A DNA stretch of 64,000 nucleotides from NCBI GenBank assembly GCA_000507305.1, contig DF241564.1:1-64000 (forward strand), written 5' to 3'. Below the pieces are notes generated by a model. That model did no database searches. It was not told the origin of the DNA and was given only the letters and a program-made list of their open reading frames with translations. Position numbers and translations under genes: made by a program. The DNA is from Breviolum minutum Mf 1.05b.01. Lineage: Eukaryota; Sar; Dinophyceae; Suessiales; Symbiodiniaceae. Shown in pieces: positions 1 through 7,524 of this stretch (positions are counted from its first letter, which is position 1; each line of letters opens with the position of its first letter).

Positions 1-982
1 TACACATATATACACATATTTATGTACATATATATACTTCTCAGAAGGAATGTTTACATATTTTTTAGAGATACCAAATTTCGAGTGGTATTGAGGATTT
101 TGTTGCTACTGCCTTTAAGAAACTTCATGACAGGCTTTCAGTCTGTCAGCAACCAACACTTTCTATCGTTTCTCGATGCATTGGTTTTAACACTTTTATA
201 CTTAGTGTTATGCCTTATACAATGTCCTTTTTCGGACTCAACAGCCAGGAGCTCAACCGCTTAAGACAGACCGCTGTTGGTTTTATCTTAAAAAGGCATT
301 GGATTGCTGCGGAGATTCTCCCCTTTATTCTACGTTTTTTTAAAGATTGCTCCAATGTTGGACCCGGGCCTATCTGCGCTGGTTGCCGCCCTTGGCCTTA
401 CATCCACCCAAAAAAACATAAATTCATGTATACAAACTCAATGTGTGAGTGTGTGAATTGTGTATGTTGAACATGCCAATGTCGTTCACCACTGTCTCAA
501 GCAAGACGTTGCTCGATCCAAAACCAAAACGGTTCGCACGAAAATACGCAAATCTAGTATCCCCACAACTTTTAAGACTTATTGGATGTTTTTTGGATTG
601 AATTTTGGAATCCATATTCCTTAAAACGTCTCAAGATCTCATTCAAAGATTTATGATGATGGTATGTCATGGCGATGTGTTTTACTCGGTTATAGAAATA
701 GAAACTATGGTGATGTTTTCGTAGACTATAGTTTACAACATTGGATTTGATTTTGAACACATACTTAAACAAATACATTTTCAATGTACGTTGAAAACGG
801 AGTGAATTTGAGCGCTTCACTTCAGTTTCACCAATGCCTTATTTGCATCATATCCTATCACCAATATTCATCAAGATACGACAGATTGATTATATTGCAG
901 TAGTTCACCAAGCACTTTCAAGACCCAGATCTCAATTGGAAGATACCCAGCTAGAATTGGAAGATGGTATATATATATATAT
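1..982. other. Left flank of the retrotransposon, no gene recognised
   Basis: AT-rich sequence with only short open frames and no family motif on either strand. It holds one half of a 34-bp dispersed repeat (535-568) and ends in a TA microsatellite (about 969-985) against which the retrotransposon sits. Confidence 0.5.
535..568. repeat. 34-bp dispersed repeat, left copy
   Basis: It matches 7864-7897 in the same orientation at 32 of 34 positions and contains the shared core ACGCAAATCTAGTATC. Both copies are followed within about 70 bp by a similar TTTTxGATTGAATT stretch. They lie outside the retrotransposon, one on each side, so they may be parts of an older repeat family or of the locus that received the element. 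Confidence 0.6.
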
Positions 983-985
983 ATA
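969..985. repeat. (TA)n microsatellite at the element border
   Basis: A short TA run directly abuts terminal repeat B2. The other end of the element (from 7525) also meets AATATATACATT. Inference: the element may have inserted inside a TA-rich tract. Confidence 0.6.
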
Positions 986-1013
986 CAGCACAGATTTCCA
1001 TACGATTTTTGAA
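983..1013 (-). repeat. Split direct repeat B2
   Basis: A 31-bp sequence identical to 1121-1151 in the same orientation. It lies 28 bp beyond A2 and forms the 3' end of the element on the minus strand, against a TA run. Confidence 0.8.
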
Positions 1014-1041
1014 TACAAGTGCCTGGGGGGGTGTGGATCAG

Positions 1042-1118
1042 GGGGCACTTGAGCATTAATGGATAAAACGGGAGGAACTCATCTTCTTCCAATCTTTAGC
1101 TACACATCTGCAGGCAGA
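1042..1118 (-). repeat. Split direct repeat A2
   Basis: A 77-bp sequence identical, without gaps, to 7448-7524. It is two bases from B1, giving the B1-A2-B2 cluster typical of split-direct-repeat retrotransposons. Confidence 0.85.
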
Positions 1119-1120
1119 GA

Positions 1121-1151
1121 ATACAGCACAGATTTCCATACGATTTTTGAA
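1121..1151 (-). repeat. Split direct repeat B1
   Basis: A 31-bp sequence identical to B2 at 983-1013. It sits downstream of the recombinase frame, immediately before A2. Confidence 0.8.
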
Positions 1152-1403
1152 CCTCCCAGACACCAATCGGACACCTCTTCCTTTTTTGACGCACACGCCT
1201 CATTTTAAGGCGTCCATTTGGGTAGTGCCATGCGGTGGTTGCATGCATAGTTTGCGACGAATCAAATCTTCCAAGCTTATGACAAAAACCCTCCAGGAGG
1301 GATATATTGCATTCAATGTCACTTTTTGCCAAGAAAAAAATTTTTTGGATGATTCGCACACAAGCCAATATCCGATATCCGTTATCTGGGATTAGTTTTC
1401 TGG
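1152..1403 (-). other. 3' non-coding part of the retrotransposon
   Basis: This stretch lies between the recombinase stop codon and repeat B1. A 90-codon open frame crosses it and runs into the repeats, but its composition is irregular and it shows no known motif, so it is treated as untranslated. Confidence 0.5.
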
Positions 1404-2636
1404 TTACAACCGTGTCATGGCCTTTTGAAGGGCCATTGGAAATTGTCTAGCACCACTATTGACTAACTGCTGCTGCTGTGACGATAGCTTATTCCAACTC
1501 TGCATCAATAATGCGGATTTCTCATATCTGCTGCATGACTTGAATGCAGCCCATCGACCTTGTTTTTGGATTTGTTTGAGATTTTTACGTTTGCGATAAA
1601 AATCATTTGATGGTCCACTATGTCGAACTATATGCGGGGATAGAGCCAGGGGAAGTCCCAACTCCTGACTACAGGATGTAAAAATCTTTTCATACCGGCT
1701 AAGAGTGAGTCCTGGAAACACACATGTCTGTTGTTGGGGTTGGTGCAGTTTTGACATGATGTTAGCAAGCCACGGGTGATAGGACACATCCAAAAGCACA
1801 CTGTCATCCATTTCTCCAGTTTTTGTTGTCTTCTTCATGGACTGAGGCGCAAGAACAATACCCCAATGATGATAACGCTGCGCTGTGTTCTTTACAGGCG
1901 CGCAAATCTGGTTATGACAAAGAGTGACAACTTCTGAAGGCCTCATGTAAGTGTGGTATTGGAGTGCTAGTGCGGCGGCTGCTAAAACATGACCATTCCC
2001 AAGCATGACATTTCCTAAAGCAAAAATGACCTCTTCTGGAACTGGCAACCGCATTGCTGAGGGTTGTCGTCTCTTCCAGGCCTTTAAGGCCTTCTTTGCT
2101 GCTGGCATGAAAGTTGAATCAACACCCCTATTGAACAGAAACTGGTAGCCATAGAGTGTATAGGTGCCTTCCCAGACATGAGCCCCATCTTCATATAGTT
2201 CTAAGAGGTATTCGGACATTGCACGATCCAAGCTGTCATGTGAACTCCTACTCTTACGATTTGCCTTACACCAAGTGATAAACACACCAGCCTGTTGAGC
2301 ATATCTATCAAGAGTCGGCTTTTTGACAGCCTGCAATCTGAGCTTGTCAACTGGACTAACTTTGACGAAGCTGCTGTTGACTTTGCTTCTACGATTGGCT
2401 CTGCGCTTACGCTCCTTGGCTTTTGAGCCACGCGGCTTCCGCCGCGGTGTGTTGGCCAAACACAATGGGCTTGCGATACCTCTTGGCCCTGAGGTGAGGG
2501 TACGACGAAGGTTGGAGGTCAGGATAGTTCTTGGCATCCTCTCCATTTGCGTGTGACCCTTGGATGTTTGCAATTTCTTGCAGGCGTTGCCTAAAAGCTC
2601 CCTTGAAATTTGAACTGTCTGAGGCCCACGCAGCAT
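1404..2636 (-). CDS. Tyrosine recombinase of the retrotransposon (ORF4)
   Basis: The frame has 410 codons from the ATG at 2636. It should integrate the double-stranded circular DNA made by reverse transcription. The signature residues of the tyrosine recombinase family are visible: Arg232 in YMRPSEVVTL, His335 and Arg338 in HIVRHSG, the Gly-Arg-Trp at 360-362, and the nucleophile Tyr371 in SRYEKSA. An N-terminal SAM-like helical region begins near residue 105 (KKPTLDRYAQQAGVF). The first 76 codons overlap the end of ORF3 in the +1 frame relative to it. This part is basic (RRKPRGSKAKERKRRANRR) and could be a nuclear-localisation or DNA-binding tail. It also means the true start could lie downstream, or that expression uses a frameshift or reinitiation. 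The frame has no internal stop, so activity is possible. Confidence 0.85.
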   Translation of the reverse strand: MLRGPQTVQISRELLGNACKKLQTSKGHTQMERMPRTILTSNLRRTLTSGPRGIASPLCLANTPRRKPRGSKAKERKRRANRRSKVNSSFVKVSPVDKLRLQAVKKPTLDRYAQQAGVFITWCKANRKSRSSHDSLDRAMSEYLLELYEDGAHVWEGTYTLYGYQFLFNRGVDSTFMPAAKKALKAWKRRQPSAMRLPVPEEVIFALGNVMLGNGHVLAAAALALQYHTYMRPSEVVTLCHNQICAPVKNTAQRYHHWGIVLAPQSMKKTTKTGEMDDSVLLDVSYHPWLANIMSKLHQPQQQTCVFPGLTLSRYEKIFTSCSQELGLPLALSPHIVRHSGPSNDFYRKRKNLKQIQKQGRWAAFKSCSRYEKSALLMQSWNKLSSQQQQLVNSGARQFPMALQKAMTRL

Positions 2637-5600
2637 AAGGTGCAGATCCTGACAGTATGGTTGACCACTGTCGACACAAGTCTAATGGGTATTCACCTGC
2701 TGCTGATGTTCGATTGCGATATCGACTCACACCATGCGCATCCACATACTTCAAGCTTTCTAGTGACGTGAGATTGGTCAGAAGTGCTGTTGATTTTCGG
2801 AAAGGCTGTCCATATGCACACATATCCCACACAAAAAATCTCACATCTTTTAAGCTGAAAAGACTTGCCACTGGGGGGAGGCGGAGCAATCTTGATGAGG
2901 CAGGGTTTTCAAGAGACCAAAACCAACCATTTCTAGACTGAGCCCTGAATAGAGCTACCACAAACAGAGTCAACTCCACTGCGACTTGCTCCTTAGCTCT
3001 AGCCCTATCATGATTGGTAATATTGTGCCGTGCTCGTGACCAGACTGTACAAGGAACACCTGCATGAATGTACCAAACCAATCCCTTCTTAATCAACTCC
3101 AAAACAATTGCCTGGGTTTTGGGCCTAGTAAGATCAAACTCGTACCCGTCAAATATTTCGAAAGGGTCAAGCCATGCCATTCCTTTCTGAGCTACTTGAC
3201 TAGTTAATCGACCACTGCCCGAAAACAACTCAAGCACAAAAAGCGGAAGGTAGCTGATCAAGCTGCGAGGCAATCCGCTTTTGCTCCTCGGACTTGGGGC
3301 TTTGTCAAGGTCAACGTCCTCTACTTTGAGAGGAATTTGGTTGGTTTCAGTATGAGTGCCACTGTACGACATTGCTTCTGCTTTCCACTGTTGTTTGATC
3401 TTTGGGTCATGCCATCGGCTGGATTCATCCGATGCGTTGTCGGCAGATTTGACATGTCGGAGTCGCCAAACAATTCTGCCGGCTATGCAATACGAGGCTG
3501 ACCTACGGACTAGCTGGTTCATGCCGAATGCTTTAGATCTTCCTTTTGAAAAAGCGAGAAGGCTAGACAAGTTATCCGATAAGGTCAACAAACGCGTGCC
3601 CACATGCCTGAAGTTCCTGAGGTGTCTCCTCAACCCCATCAGAGAGACCCGGGCCTCCTTCATGTTGATGTGTTCACTACGATGCTTCCAAGCTTTGGCA
3701 GTGATCAAACGATACCGGTCTTTCTTGAACCAATGACTTGCTAATGGTTTGCACAGAGAGGGAACTTCCACCAGTTGCTTTCCTTTTGGCTCGAACCCTA
3801 CTGATTTGCATGTTCTTCCTCGCTTCCAACGTTTCAAGGGGATGTACTCCTCATGGGATTCAGCAAGTCTCTTACCAAAAAGAGTTGAAGTTCCTAAAGA
3901 AGCTGAGGGATGATAACCGTGGATGCTCTCATGCGAGTGTGTCAACATTGAGCTAGTACAGTTTTCCTCGGCCTCTATAAATCTCCAACGTTCTTGAAAC
4001 ATCATGGCTTCTTTCACCTCGTCTGTGCATGCTTCAGTGATCATAAGGGAATAACCATATGTAGAAGAATCCCCAATATAAACATCTGTAGCAAAAGGGC
4101 TTGTCCAATCTATCTTCCCTAAGAAGATGAGACCCAAAACCAATCTCATCTCAAACCGAACTGATGGCCATACCTCAATCCGTTTGCTCAGGGATGCTTG
4201 GACGAAACGATAACATGCATGAATGCTTGACATGGCCGGGCGTTGGAGTTGAAAATGATGTATCACATGTCCTAACCAAACTCGAACCACTTCTCCTCTG
4301 AGACGACCTCTACGAAGGAGAGCTCGGGTCGCCTGGTAGAGTCGCCGGGCTCGAGCAGGCCTATGCCGGATGCATCTAGCTTCCATGTCAAACACCAATC
4401 CTAAAGTTTCAAATTCTGCAAGAGCTCCATCTCCCGCGGTGGTGAAGGGTATACCCAACTTGGAAAACCACTCAACAACCTTCCCCATATGTTTATCAAC
4501 ATCTTCATAACAACCCCCTATGACTTGCACATTATCCACATAGGTGCCCACTAAGACTCGGCCAGGGACTACCTCTGGAGCTACTTGTTTGTCTTTTAAG
4601 TGCGCAACATCTCCAGTTTGGCAGGCCAAGGCCACTTGATGAGACACTATCTCGTTTGCAATGTGAAGCGCCCAGGACCATCCCATGGGTACTCCCTGAA
4701 AACAAGGAATGAGAAATTCTCCTGGAACAACTTTTTCAAAACGACCTGTATCATCATCATAAATTTTGTCTGGACACATGCCAAACTCCTCAAGCTCTGA
4801 AGTGCTAAACCGATCCATAGTGGCAAACCATGACGCCAGGGAAGGGATTTCGAAATTGTAAAAACAGTCTCCAACATCACCCTCATTTCCGGCAGCGTGA
4901 ATCGACTCTCCAAGGATTCCTCCGAAGCCTCGATTCTGCAATGTTTCATCAGTCATATCTATATCTACAAAACAACTTGGGGTGGACAACCTAGTGCTAG
5001 GTGGCGGTTTGTGGTACTGGTTCGTCCGCCGATCATCTAAGATCAACCTCTGCCACCCATCCTTTTTACGAACAGTGAAGAACGAAATGGTTGACTTCCT
5101 TTTTCGACGAAAACACAAAAGTCCACTTCCAAACAAGCATTGGTATAAATCCACTCGTCTGCTTCGGCTGCCTTTCAAGCCGGAATCCCAGTAAGGAGTG
5201 ACGGCCACAAAACTATCGGCTTCTGCATCTATCTCAGGTTGTGTCTTTTCAACAAACTGATCTTTAAACTTGAGGAGACTATGGACATGCGGCGGGCATA
5301 ACGAAAGTGCATTTTGGGGCTTCAGTCTTCTTTGGAATATCTTGATACGACTAACATCTAAGGGGACTACTGTGCTGGCCTCCTGACTGTACAGGTGATT
5401 GGATCTCAACAGCTCGTTCAGGGCGGCTTCCTCTCGAAGCTCACAGGGCTCTCGGACAAAAACTCCTACGCGGTCCTCAATGTCTTTAAGCATTGCTTCC
5501 TGAACCATTGTGGGCTGTAGATGAGATCGTGGTGCGTCAGAATGCTTCAAGGCTTTGCGAGCATTCAGGGAACTGCTGGCTAGTCCGTTGACCGATCGAA

Positions 5601-5823
5601 TGGCCTCGTTAACTAACCGTGTGCAAACATGCTGAGCTGACTCTTTATCAGACTTAAATTCGGATATGCAAGTGTCAACTTTACGAGGAAGGGGAAATGG
5701 ATCACCATGACACCGATCTCTAGACTGAATTCCACCCCCGAAAGATGACACAGCTGCCTGCTTTGGACGAAGGGACCTAGGTGGCAGCTCTGTATACCCA
5801 GGCCCCGGTCTGTTGCCCCTCAT
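2407..5823 (-). CDS. Reverse transcriptase / RNase H / methyltransferase-like polyprotein (ORF3)
   Basis: 1138 codons from the ATG at 5823. The RT domain spans about residues 245-480: fingers FFTVRKKDGWQRLILD (248-263), motif A around Asp319 (GDCFYNFEIP), motif B LIPCFQGVPMGWSWAL (371-386) and motif C TYVDN (427-431). Motif C has Asn where most RTs have the second Asp. RNase H follows, with Asp585 (YIGDSSTYGYS), Glu724 (NMKEARVSL), Asp750 (LTLSDNLSSL) and Asp799 (SADNASDESSR). From about 862 comes a Rossmann-type methyltransferase-like domain: LELFSGSGRLTSQVAQKGM, then HAGVPCTVWSRAR (920-932), SLENPASS (970-977) and AYGQPFRKST (1003-1012). These resemble C5-cytosine methyltransferase motifs I, IV (Pro-Cys), VI (Glu-Asn) and VIII. 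The start overlaps the ORF2 stop as ATGA. RT and RNase H are firm; the methyltransferase assignment is likely but unproven. Confidence 0.85.
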   Translation of the reverse strand: MRGNRPGPGYTELPPRSLRPKQAAVSSFGGGIQSRDRCHGDPFPLPRKVDTCISEFKSDKESAQHVCTRLVNEAIRSVNGLASSSLNARKALKHSDAPRSHLQPTMVQEAMLKDIEDRVGVFVREPCELREEAALNELLRSNHLYSQEASTVVPLDVSRIKIFQRRLKPQNALSLCPPHVHSLLKFKDQFVEKTQPEIDAEADSFVAVTPYWDSGLKGSRSRRVDLYQCLFGSGLLCFRRKRKSTISFFTVRKKDGWQRLILDDRRTNQYHKPPPSTRLSTPSCFVDIDMTDETLQNRGFGGILGESIHAAGNEGDVGDCFYNFEIPSLASWFATMDRFSTSELEEFGMCPDKIYDDDTGRFEKVVPGEFLIPCFQGVPMGWSWALHIANEIVSHQVALACQTGDVAHLKDKQVAPEVVPGRVLVGTYVDNVQVIGGCYEDVDKHMGKVVEWFSKLGIPFTTAGDGALAEFETLGLVFDMEARCIRHRPARARRLYQATRALLRRGRLRGEVVRVWLGHVIHHFQLQRPAMSSIHACYRFVQASLSKRIEVWPSVRFEMRLVLGLIFLGKIDWTSPFATDVYIGDSSTYGYSLMITEACTDEVKEAMMFQERWRFIEAEENCTSSMLTHSHESIHGYHPSASLGTSTLFGKRLAESHEEYIPLKRWKRGRTCKSVGFEPKGKQLVEVPSLCKPLASHWFKKDRYRLITAKAWKHRSEHINMKEARVSLMGLRRHLRNFRHVGTRLLTLSDNLSSLLAFSKGRSKAFGMNQLVRRSASYCIAGRIVWRLRHVKSADNASDESSRWHDPKIKQQWKAEAMSYSGTHTETNQIPLKVEDVDLDKAPSPRSKSGLPRSLISYLPLFVLELFSGSGRLTSQVAQKGMAWLDPFEIFDGYEFDLTRPKTQAIVLELIKKGLVWYIHAGVPCTVWSRARHNITNHDRARAKEQVAVELTLFVVALFRAQSRNGWFWSLENPASSRLLRLPPVASLFSLKDVRFFVWDMCAYGQPFRKSTALLTNLTSLESLKYVDAHGVSRYRNRTSAAGEYPLDLCRQWSTILSGSAPYAAWASDSSNFKGAFRQRLQEIANIQGSHANGEDAKNYPDLQPSSYPHLRAKRYRKPIVFGQHTAAEAAWLKSQGA

Positions 5824-7016
5824 TCAGAAGAGGCGGCAGGGTTGTTTCCCTTACCGCCTCCAGGTCCTGGCTTTGCTTTGGCTTTAGGTCCTTTCGGACC
5901 GTCTTTGCCCTTTCCTTCTCCCTTGGTGTCTCCCTTGGAACCTTTAGAGAGATGTCGACGTTCCTCACGATACAACCGCTCCTGCTTCCAAATGGCTGCT
6001 CGCTCTTTGAGCTTCGTGGTCAAATGCTCGGTGAATTTGCTTGTGATGGCTTTGCCTTCACTTGTGGTGGGTCCCATCATAACTATGTCTAGACCCGAGA
6101 AGTCAGGTGACCGAGGATTTCTTTCGGTGGCCGTTTCCAACTGAATGATCCATCTCACCAACAACTCTCCGGATGCAGTGTTGACTACATTGATCTGGTC
6201 GAAACTATGCATCAGTCGAAGGGCTTCACACAGATTTCTATGAGAATAGGTTACACTGCTGTTCTCGGAAATGCCAGACAACCGTTGCCATTCAGTATGA
6301 TATCGGGCAAGGGACCCCGGTCCGTCATTCACGGAGGTGAGGAACTCCATGGCTGCCCGGACGGATCCCCCCAGTGGGAAATCTTCCATTTGCTCTTCCT
6401 TCATGAGGGAAAGGGAATCGGCTAAGTCCAGCTTCCTTTTACCAGTCTTGTCCGTGTGAACCCCCAACAATCGAAGGTCTCCTTCGTCTTTGGAATCACC
6501 ACTCTTGAATTGCTCCAGGTCAGAGGTCTGCATTCGTTGAACAAAAACCTCTTCACCGTCCAGAATGGAGACCCCCTTTGACTCGAATACCATAGTCAGA
6601 TTCCCGTCGTCTATCAATTCCGACGGCACCACTTCACCAAATCGTGCATGACCCTTTTCTGCCACCACCCACACTGTCTGAGTCAACTCCACCAAGTCCT
6701 CCTCGCCCAGGATCACTGCCTGAGCCATCGCAGCCCTTTTCTTTGCCTCCAAGGTGGCCTTTGAAACTGGATCAAAAGCATACACGTATGCGGCTTGGGC
6801 CCTCGGAAAAGGGGCATGTCTATCCAGAACTATGTGATTGTGTGTGTTGAGATCGTGCCGGCTTACCTCTAGATCCGGGGTAAGACACAGCCACACACCT
6901 GGTGCCAACTTCTTCAACAGTATGCGGTGATGCCAAAAGAACCCCGCTGGGTCCTGAGGATACTTCACGATGACCTGGATGTCAGGGATGTCTTGGGTCA
7001 ATACCACATTCGCCAT
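5820..7016 (-). CDS. Gag-like protein of the retrotransposon (ORF2)
   Basis: 398 codons from the ATG at 7016. No zinc knuckle or other known domain is visible. The middle is helical, and the C-terminal 60 residues are a strongly basic, low-complexity Lys/Gly/Pro tail (for example KGSKGDTKGEGKGKDGPKGP), a plausible nucleic-acid-binding region in place of zinc fingers. Its position just before the RT frame is where Gag sits in retrotransposons; that and the basic tail are the basis for the call. It ends in an ATGA overlap with ORF3 and begins two bases after the stop of ORF1, so the proteins are probably made from one RNA by termination-reinitiation. The frame is intact. Confidence 0.6.
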   Translation of the reverse strand: MANVVLTQDIPDIQVIVKYPQDPAGFFWHHRILLKKLAPGVWLCLTPDLEVSRHDLNTHNHIVLDRHAPFPRAQAAYVYAFDPVSKATLEAKKRAAMAQAVILGEEDLVELTQTVWVVAEKGHARFGEVVPSELIDDGNLTMVFESKGVSILDGEEVFVQRMQTSDLEQFKSGDSKDEGDLRLLGVHTDKTGKRKLDLADSLSLMKEEQMEDFPLGGSVRAAMEFLTSVNDGPGSLARYHTEWQRLSGISENSSVTYSHRNLCEALRLMHSFDQINVVNTASGELLVRWIIQLETATERNPRSPDFSGLDIVMMGPTTSEGKAITSKFTEHLTTKLKERAAIWKQERLYREERRHLSKGSKGDTKGEGKGKDGPKGPKAKAKPGPGGGKGNNPAASSE

Positions 7017-7018
7017 TT

Positions 7019-7462
7019 CTATTGTCTAAGGTCCGACGGTCGAACGGGGCCCCCCTTTTGGATTGATCGAGCTGATTGCTCCACAGGCGCAGCTTCTTCC
7101 ACTGTTTGCTCTTGAGATTCAGGTGTCACTGACTCGTCTGTTGCGTCTCTTCTGTTCACTCGACCCCTAAGGCAATGACAGGTTAAGGCTATGCTCACTC
7201 CCAATACCACGTCGATGAACAAAGATCCACGAAGAGCTAGCGAGAGACCGGCAGAGTATCGGATTTCTGATCTCAAGTCTGCTTCACAATAGCTATGATC
7301 TTCTAGGGATGCTCTTGTCAGTCTTAGATCTTTCACCAAACCAGATACTTCAATCAAAGCCGTGTCCTGATCCCACTTGATACTAAATCTTCCCAAACTG
7401 AACCCAGCAATCCAAATGGCGATCGTTCGAACGGAAAGGACAATCATGGGGCACTTGAGCAT
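7019..7462 (-). CDS. Small first ORF of the retrotransposon (ORF1), function unknown
   Basis: About 147 codons from the ATG at 7462, which lies inside repeat A1. The frame is open further upstream to at least 7498 but offers only a TTG there. The protein has two hydrophobic stretches, MIVLSVRTIAIWIAGFSLG near the N-terminus and SLFIDVVLGVSIALTCHCL in the second half, so it could be membrane-associated. The C-terminal tail is polar and acidic, then basic. The stop codon TAG is followed after two bases by the ATG of ORF2. I do not recognise a family. It could be a small accessory protein or a translated leader. Confidence 0.45.
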   Translation of the reverse strand: MLKCPMIVLSVRTIAIWIAGFSLGRFSIKWDQDTALIEVSGLVKDLRLTRASLEDHSYCEADLRSEIRYSAGLSLALRGSLFIDVVLGVSIALTCHCLRGRVNRRDATDESVTPESQEQTVEEAAPVEQSARSIQKGGPVRPSDLRQ

Positions 7463-7524
7463 TAATGGATAAAACGGGAGGAACTCATCTTCTTCCAATC
7501 TTTAGCTACACATCTGCAGGCAGA
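7448..7524 (-). repeat. Split direct repeat A1
   Basis: A 77-bp sequence identical to A2. It forms the 5' end of the element on the minus strand and contains the start of ORF1. Confidence 0.85.

Larger units (their letters stand above)
983..7524 (-). mobile_element. Tyrosine-recombinase retrotransposon (Ngaro/DIRS-like), about 6.5 kb
   Basis: Read on the minus strand the order is A1 (7524-7448), four packed reading frames, B1 (1151-1121), A2 (1118-1042), B2 (1013-983). A1/A2 are 77 bp and identical; B1/B2 are 31 bp and identical. This A1-ORFs-B1-A2-B2 plan is the split-direct-repeat layout known from PAT and Ngaro retrotransposons, which integrate through a tyrosine recombinase. The coding part agrees: a Gag-like ORF, RT plus RNase H, and a tyrosine recombinase with all its signature residues. 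No target-site duplication or LTR was seen, as expected for this class. The frames are intact and the repeats identical, suggesting recent insertion. Unusual: a cytosine-methyltransferase-like domain at the C-terminus of the RT protein. Exact ends are uncertain by a few bases. Confidence 0.85.

Noticed and set aside
871..1092. Minus-strand frame beginning like ORF1 of the element
   Set aside because: Its first 17 codons are simply the A2 copy of the repeat; after that it reads into the spacer, B2 and the TA run, so it is not a gene.
2323..2556. Plus-strand frame within the recombinase region
   Set aside because: It lies opposite ORF3/ORF4, has a biased Leu/Arg composition caused by the basic tail on the other strand, and shows no motif.
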